DNA of 64,000 nucleotides, from the NCBI GenBank assembly GCA_030625885.1, contig DAOUPZ010000019.1, positions 1 through 64,000 of the forward strand, read 5' to 3'. Under the pieces are notes generated by a model. The model saw only the letters and a program-made list of their open reading frames with translations. It had not been told where the DNA came from and did not search any database. Below are positions 61,278-64,000 of this stretch, piece by piece (position 1 is the first letter of the stretch; each line of letters begins with the position of its first letter). Origin of the DNA: Clostridia bacterium (GTDB lineage: Bacteria; Bacillota; DAOUPZ01). Both the position numbers and the translations under genes were made by a program.

Positions 61278-62084
61278 ATGAGTAGTCATATCAGTGCACT
61301 AGGATATATAGGAATGGATAATAAAAAAGAATATGGCAAATTACTGGCTTGGGCCATCAATGAGGTTGAACAGTGGCAAATCATACAGGTTTCTTCAACA
61401 AATGATGTGTTCTGGCAAGGTAAAGCGGTGGTTAATGAAGATGTGGGTTTTATGCTCTATGGAGTGAATGATGTTCAGGATGAGCCGGGAGAAATTCTTG
61501 GCATGACGCCATGGGGCAGGGCACGCTATCCTTTTAGCCTTCAGGAAATAGATTTTGATGTGAAAGATCAAGGTGGATTTGAAATATTTGCCGAAGGATG
61601 GGAAAAGAATTATGGTAAATGGGTAACGTTTTATGTACAAAATGTGCTGGAATATTATGAATGGTTAGCAAACAATGATATGAAAACAGAAATGGCATGT
61701 TATCTAGCTGGATTGTGTTATACAGGAGAAATCATGGCACCTTATAATGACCATATAGCAGCTGAGCAAGAGGTGGCTGCAGCAGGTACAGAAGATCATG
61801 CACAAAAGCGGAGACGTAAAAAGAAGTTATCTGATCAGGTACTGGGATACTTTATTCAAAAGCAAAATACGGTAGAAGATGTTGTTTTTATGGGTGAAAT
61901 TCTGGAATTGGAGCTTTTGGTGAACCCAGAAACAGAAGAAGGGTTTTATTGGATGTATATTAAAATGGAAGATGAATTGAGAGTAGAGGTATATATCAAC
62001 ACATCCGATTTAGAGGGAAGCCCTGAAGTAGGACGCCGTTTAAAAGGGGCATGTTGGTTACAGGGTGATGTGCAATTCGCATAG
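61278..62084 (+). CDS. Unknown 268-residue protein (possibly DUF3881-like)
   Basis: This soluble protein begins MSSHISALGYIGMDNKKEYGKLL. This resembles the opening of some uncharacterised Clostridia proteins (perhaps DUF3881), but the match is from memory and weak. It has many aromatic residues and acidic stretches. A basic break at about residues 177-190 (KRRRKKKLS) separates two possible domains, the second with VEDVVFMGEILELELL. The ATG at 61278 follows GGGGAGG. Function unknown. Confidence 0.6.
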   Translation: MSSHISALGYIGMDNKKEYGKLLAWAINEVEQWQIIQVSSTNDVFWQGKAVVNEDVGFMLYGVNDVQDEPGEILGMTPWGRARYPFSLQEIDFDVKDQGGFEIFAEGWEKNYGKWVTFYVQNVLEYYEWLANNDMKTEMACYLAGLCYTGEIMAPYNDHIAAEQEVAAAGTEDHAQKRRRKKKLSDQVLGYFIQKQNTVEDVVFMGEILELELLVNPETEEGFYWMYIKMEDELRVEVYINTSDLEGSPEVGRRLKGACWLQGDVQFA

Positions 62085-62138
62085 CATAAAGAAAACGATT
62101 TTTAGGACAGTCTTGATATAAGAAAGGTGAGAGAGTAT

Positions 62139-62750
62139 ATGAGTTTTCTAAGAGTTTTGAAGAAGACAGCAGGTTTTTCTCCTGAAAAGCTTTCAAATTT
62201 AATAGCGGTTGACAATCTATACGTTGAGGAAATGGATGAATATATTATTTTTAGGTTTAGTGTGCTTGCAGATGAACAAACGATACGTAAAAAATTATGG
62301 AACTGTGGTTGCCAGAGTTTACATCTTTCTAATAGGTTAATTTTGAAAATAATTAAAAAATTAAGTCCAACCCATCAGTTTAAGGATTTTTCTTATGGGT
62401 TGGATGTATTTAATCGAAATATTCTCTTAGAAATTGAAAAGAATATGGTTTATGATCAGAATATGTTTCGTTATCTTTCTTGTGGACAGGGCATAGACTC
62501 TGTTATTCAATGTATTGAGACGTTTATTGCTGACTGGGAAGTAGATATTACAAAAATTGTATTAAGAGGCCATGTAGAACCACATGATGTTTTGGAAATT
62601 TATCGCAGCCTGATATTTAAAATGCATACGCATGATGATATCACAAAAGATTTAAAGTTTGTCCGTGAAGTGCTTGATATGATTGAGCAGTTTATAGAGG
62701 ATGATGGAATGGTCTCCAGATGGGATGAAAATATTGTTGGGCTTCAATAG
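62139..62750 (+). CDS. Unknown 203-residue helical protein
   Basis: No family was recognised. The protein starts MSFLRVLKKTAGFSPEKLSNLI and is mostly helical and soluble. It has one Trp-Asn-Cys-Gly-Cys (KLWNCGCQSLH) site and an acidic end (MIEQFIEDDGMVSRWDEN). AGAAAGGTGAG precedes the ATG at 62139, and an upstream GTG at 62127 overlaps that site. It follows another unknown gene by 54 nt, so they may form an operon. Confidence 0.6.
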   Translation: MSFLRVLKKTAGFSPEKLSNLIAVDNLYVEEMDEYIIFRFSVLADEQTIRKKLWNCGCQSLHLSNRLILKIIKKLSPTHQFKDFSYGLDVFNRNILLEIEKNMVYDQNMFRYLSCGQGIDSVIQCIETFIADWEVDITKIVLRGHVEPHDVLEIYRSLIFKMHTHDDITKDLKFVREVLDMIEQFIEDDGMVSRWDENIVGLQ

Positions 62751-62879
62751 GGAAGATGGGTTTGAGGGGTTATGAATTTGTAGTAAAAGAATTATATATC
62801 TAAATTCCAGGTATTTACAAACGCCATTCTTAAGACTATAATAGTGTTATAAAGGTAGAATAAAAAGGGGTTATGAGAA

Positions 62880-63185
62880 ATGGATAATCAGCAATTTCAG
62901 GAAATTGTTCTTAAACAGCTTACAAAATTAACAGAAGATGTGTCGGGAATAAAGCGAGATGTATCGGGATTAAAAACCAAAGTAGATGGCTTGGAAACCA
63001 AAGTAGATAGTTTGGAAAACAAGGTTGATGGTTTGGAAAATAAGGTAGATGGTTTGGAAAACAAGGTTGATCGGATTGAAGAGAAAGTAGATAGCCTTCA
63101 GATGGATGTGAATAGTATTTCCATTAAAACTTCTTCACACGATAATAAGATTATTGAGTTAAGCAAAATAATAAAAAAGGCATAA
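62880..63185 (+). CDS. Heptad-repeat coiled-coil protein
   Basis: This 101-residue protein is almost entirely an exact seven-residue repeat. Residues 21-76 are eight heptads of the VDGLENK type, encoded by 21-nt near-identical units. Hydrophobic V and L/I alternate at positions a and d, so a long parallel coiled coil is expected. The N-terminus (MDNQQFQEIVLKQLTKLTED) and C-terminus (IIELSKIIKK) cap the rod. Similar small proteins occur in Bacillota as unnamed proteins; no enzymatic domain is seen. Confidence 0.8.
   Translation: MDNQQFQEIVLKQLTKLTEDVSGIKRDVSGLKTKVDGLETKVDSLENKVDGLENKVDGLENKVDRIEEKVDSLQMDVNSISIKTSSHDNKIIELSKIIKKA
62940..63107 (+). repeat. Tandem 21-nt repeats in the coiled-coil gene
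   Basis: Eight units, e.g. AAGGTTGATGGTTTGGAAAAC and close variants, encode the heptads. Units 5 and 6 encode identical heptads, so copy number may vary between strains. Confidence 0.85.
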
Positions 63186-63222
63186 AATATACAAAAATTA
63201 TTCATCTACATAATAGTAAACC

Positions 63223-63260
63223 GGCACCGGGATAGAGAAAATCTGTCTCAGTGCTTTTTT
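63223..63260 (+). terminator. Terminator after the coiled-coil gene
   Basis: GCACCGGGATAGA pairs with TCTGTCTCAGTGC, with G-T and mismatch positions, followed by six Ts. Confidence 0.75.
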
Positions 63261-63297
63261 GTTGGGGGAATATTGAATTACATGGGGGATATGTAAT

Positions 63298-63327
63298 AAA
63301 AGGAACTTGTTTTCAAGTTCCTTTTAT
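63298..63327. terminator. Bidirectional terminator
   Basis: AAAAGGAACTTG pairs perfectly with CAAGTTCCTTTT; A and T runs on both sides allow it to serve the minus-strand oxidoreductase too. Confidence 0.85.
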
Positions 63328-63358
63328 CCATTAGTACACATAGGCTTTTATTTTTCAA

Positions 63359-63937
63359 TTATAAATTCTCAAGCAGTTGGGTGACCATTTGCAGCATTTT
63401 ATCTTTTTGCTCTCCACCTGTTTCAGGTACCTCAAAAAATTCTTGATTGGTTACAGGCTTAATGCCGCAGAATCCTAGAGTGGCTTGTGCCATGCAAATA
63501 TGCATCGCTTCCAGGATGCCTGATTTTTCTACCGCATCTTGGCTGGCAGCAAAAGTGCAAAGAACGAGGGCGCGTTTACCAGAAAGAAGCCCGCGAATGC
63601 CTTCGCTGCTTTCTTGAAAAGCAAAACCCTGAGAAAGAACCCGGTCAATCCAACCCTTAACAATGGCCGGTTCGCGGCTCCACCAGACGGGATAGATGAA
63701 AATGAGGGTATCAGCCCACGTCACTTTCTCTTGCTCTGCGGTAACATCTGATGGGAGATTTCCACTTTCTCTATTTTGATATTCCTCTAAAGAAAGTACA
63801 GGATTAAAATTCATTTCGTAAAGGTTGCTTACCTTATATTCTACGCCTTTATTAGCGAAAAAATCTTTAACGGTTGAAAGAATTTCTCCGTTGAAAGTGT
63901 TGTTGTTAGGATGGCCAAAAATAACAAGTGGTTTCAT
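63359..63937 (-). CDS. NAD(P)H oxidoreductase, flavodoxin-like (YwrO/KefF family)
   Basis: This 192-residue flavodoxin-fold quinone reductase has the N-terminal FMN phosphate region VIFGHPNNNTFNGEIL. The family signature FIYPVWWSREPAIVKGWIDRVLSQGFAF (listed as a block) and a third loop GKRALVLCTFAASQ follow. Members reduce quinones or act as regulatory subunits of potassium efflux (KefF). It stands alone after a bidirectional terminator; AAGGAG precedes the ATG. Confidence 0.9.
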   Translation of the reverse strand: MKPLVIFGHPNNNTFNGEILSTVKDFFANKGVEYKVSNLYEMNFNPVLSLEEYQNRESGNLPSDVTAEQEKVTWADTLIFIYPVWWSREPAIVKGWIDRVLSQGFAFQESSEGIRGLLSGKRALVLCTFAASQDAVEKSGILEAMHICMAQATLGFCGIKPVTNQEFFEVPETGGEQKDKMLQMVTQLLENL

Positions 63938-64000
63938 GATTATTCAACTCCTTTAGGTCATATTTAGATAAAAATCAATCATTAAGTATTATCAATATGC

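Noticed and set aside
62940-63107. Tandem repeats as a CRISPR array
   Set aside because: The 21-nt units have no spacers between them and translate in frame to heptads.

Overview
This window is a chromosomal segment around the replication origin of a low-GC, endospore-forming, anaerobic bacterium of the Bacillota, most likely Clostridia close to the Peptococcaceae type. The evidence is the order dnaA / oriC / rpmH-rnpA-yidD-yidC-jag-mnmE-mnmG-rsmG-noc / parB-parA, a spoIIE gene with Spo0A boxes, and many oxygen-sensitive iron-sulfur enzymes. These include an aldehyde:ferredoxin oxidoreductase (AOR), polyferredoxins, hybrid cluster protein and MinD-ferredoxin ATPases. The sequence does not fix the genus. 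No rRNA operon, CRISPR array, phage or insertion sequence was seen.

Layout. 1-10.97 kb: dnaA (minus strand), oriC with a perfect inverted repeat of DnaA boxes, then the ribosome/RNase P/membrane insertion/tRNA modification genes. An extra, catalytically altered MnmG paralog lies between mnmE and mnmG. noc carries a perfect Noc-binding palindrome. 11-15.2 kb: an accessory flavin reductase in AT-rich DNA with several long hairpins, then comB-parB-parA with parS sites inside parB. 15.8-18.1 kb: a DivIC-like protein, an S1-domain protein, Ppx/GppA and three tRNAs (Leu, initiator Met, elongator Met). 18.2-22.7 kb: two DUF3892 proteins, then a DUF5320 / NifX-like / two MinD-ferredoxin ATPases / DUF134 cluster resembling the ORP cluster of sulfate reducers, with a symmetrical operator over its promoter.

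22.8-28.2 kb is a molybdenum/tungsten region: a DUF364 metal-chelation protein, a Moco-type riboswitch, AOR and two ferredoxins, a second Moco-type riboswitch with its own promoter and terminator but no gene in its sense, and a molybdenum-storage-protein homolog facing it. 28.9-31.3 kb: spoIIE. 31.6-39.2 kb: a TPP riboswitch and a thiamine operon (thiD, thiC, thiM, thiE, HAD phosphatase, MTH1187 protein, ThiX permease, ThiY lipoprotein, methyltransferase, second MTH1187-like protein) with no ABC ATPase. 39.2-43.4 kb: an HcpR-like operator, cupin, hcp, a permease split in two with a C-terminal Fe-S domain, and a Crp/Fnr regulator.

43.4-64 kb: an AIM24-like protein, a Zn/Mn ABC transporter, a PTS-IIC-like membrane protein, a fluoride riboswitch directly controlling a dynamin-like GTPase, a ferritin-like protein, a secreted copper-amine-oxidase-N protein, MarR/MATE, DUF1385, a sodium:solute symporter, murI, an AI-2E family protein, several unknown proteins, a heptad-repeat coiled-coil protein and an NAD(P)H oxidoreductase.

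The strongest leads are (1) the fluoride riboswitch driving a dynamin-like GTPase, (2) the orphan Moco riboswitch aimed antisense at a Mo/W storage gene, (3) the MnmG paralog, and (4) a pair of about 150-170 nt dispersed elements with a conserved closing stem. All identifications come from reading the sequence and recalling families; no searches were run.
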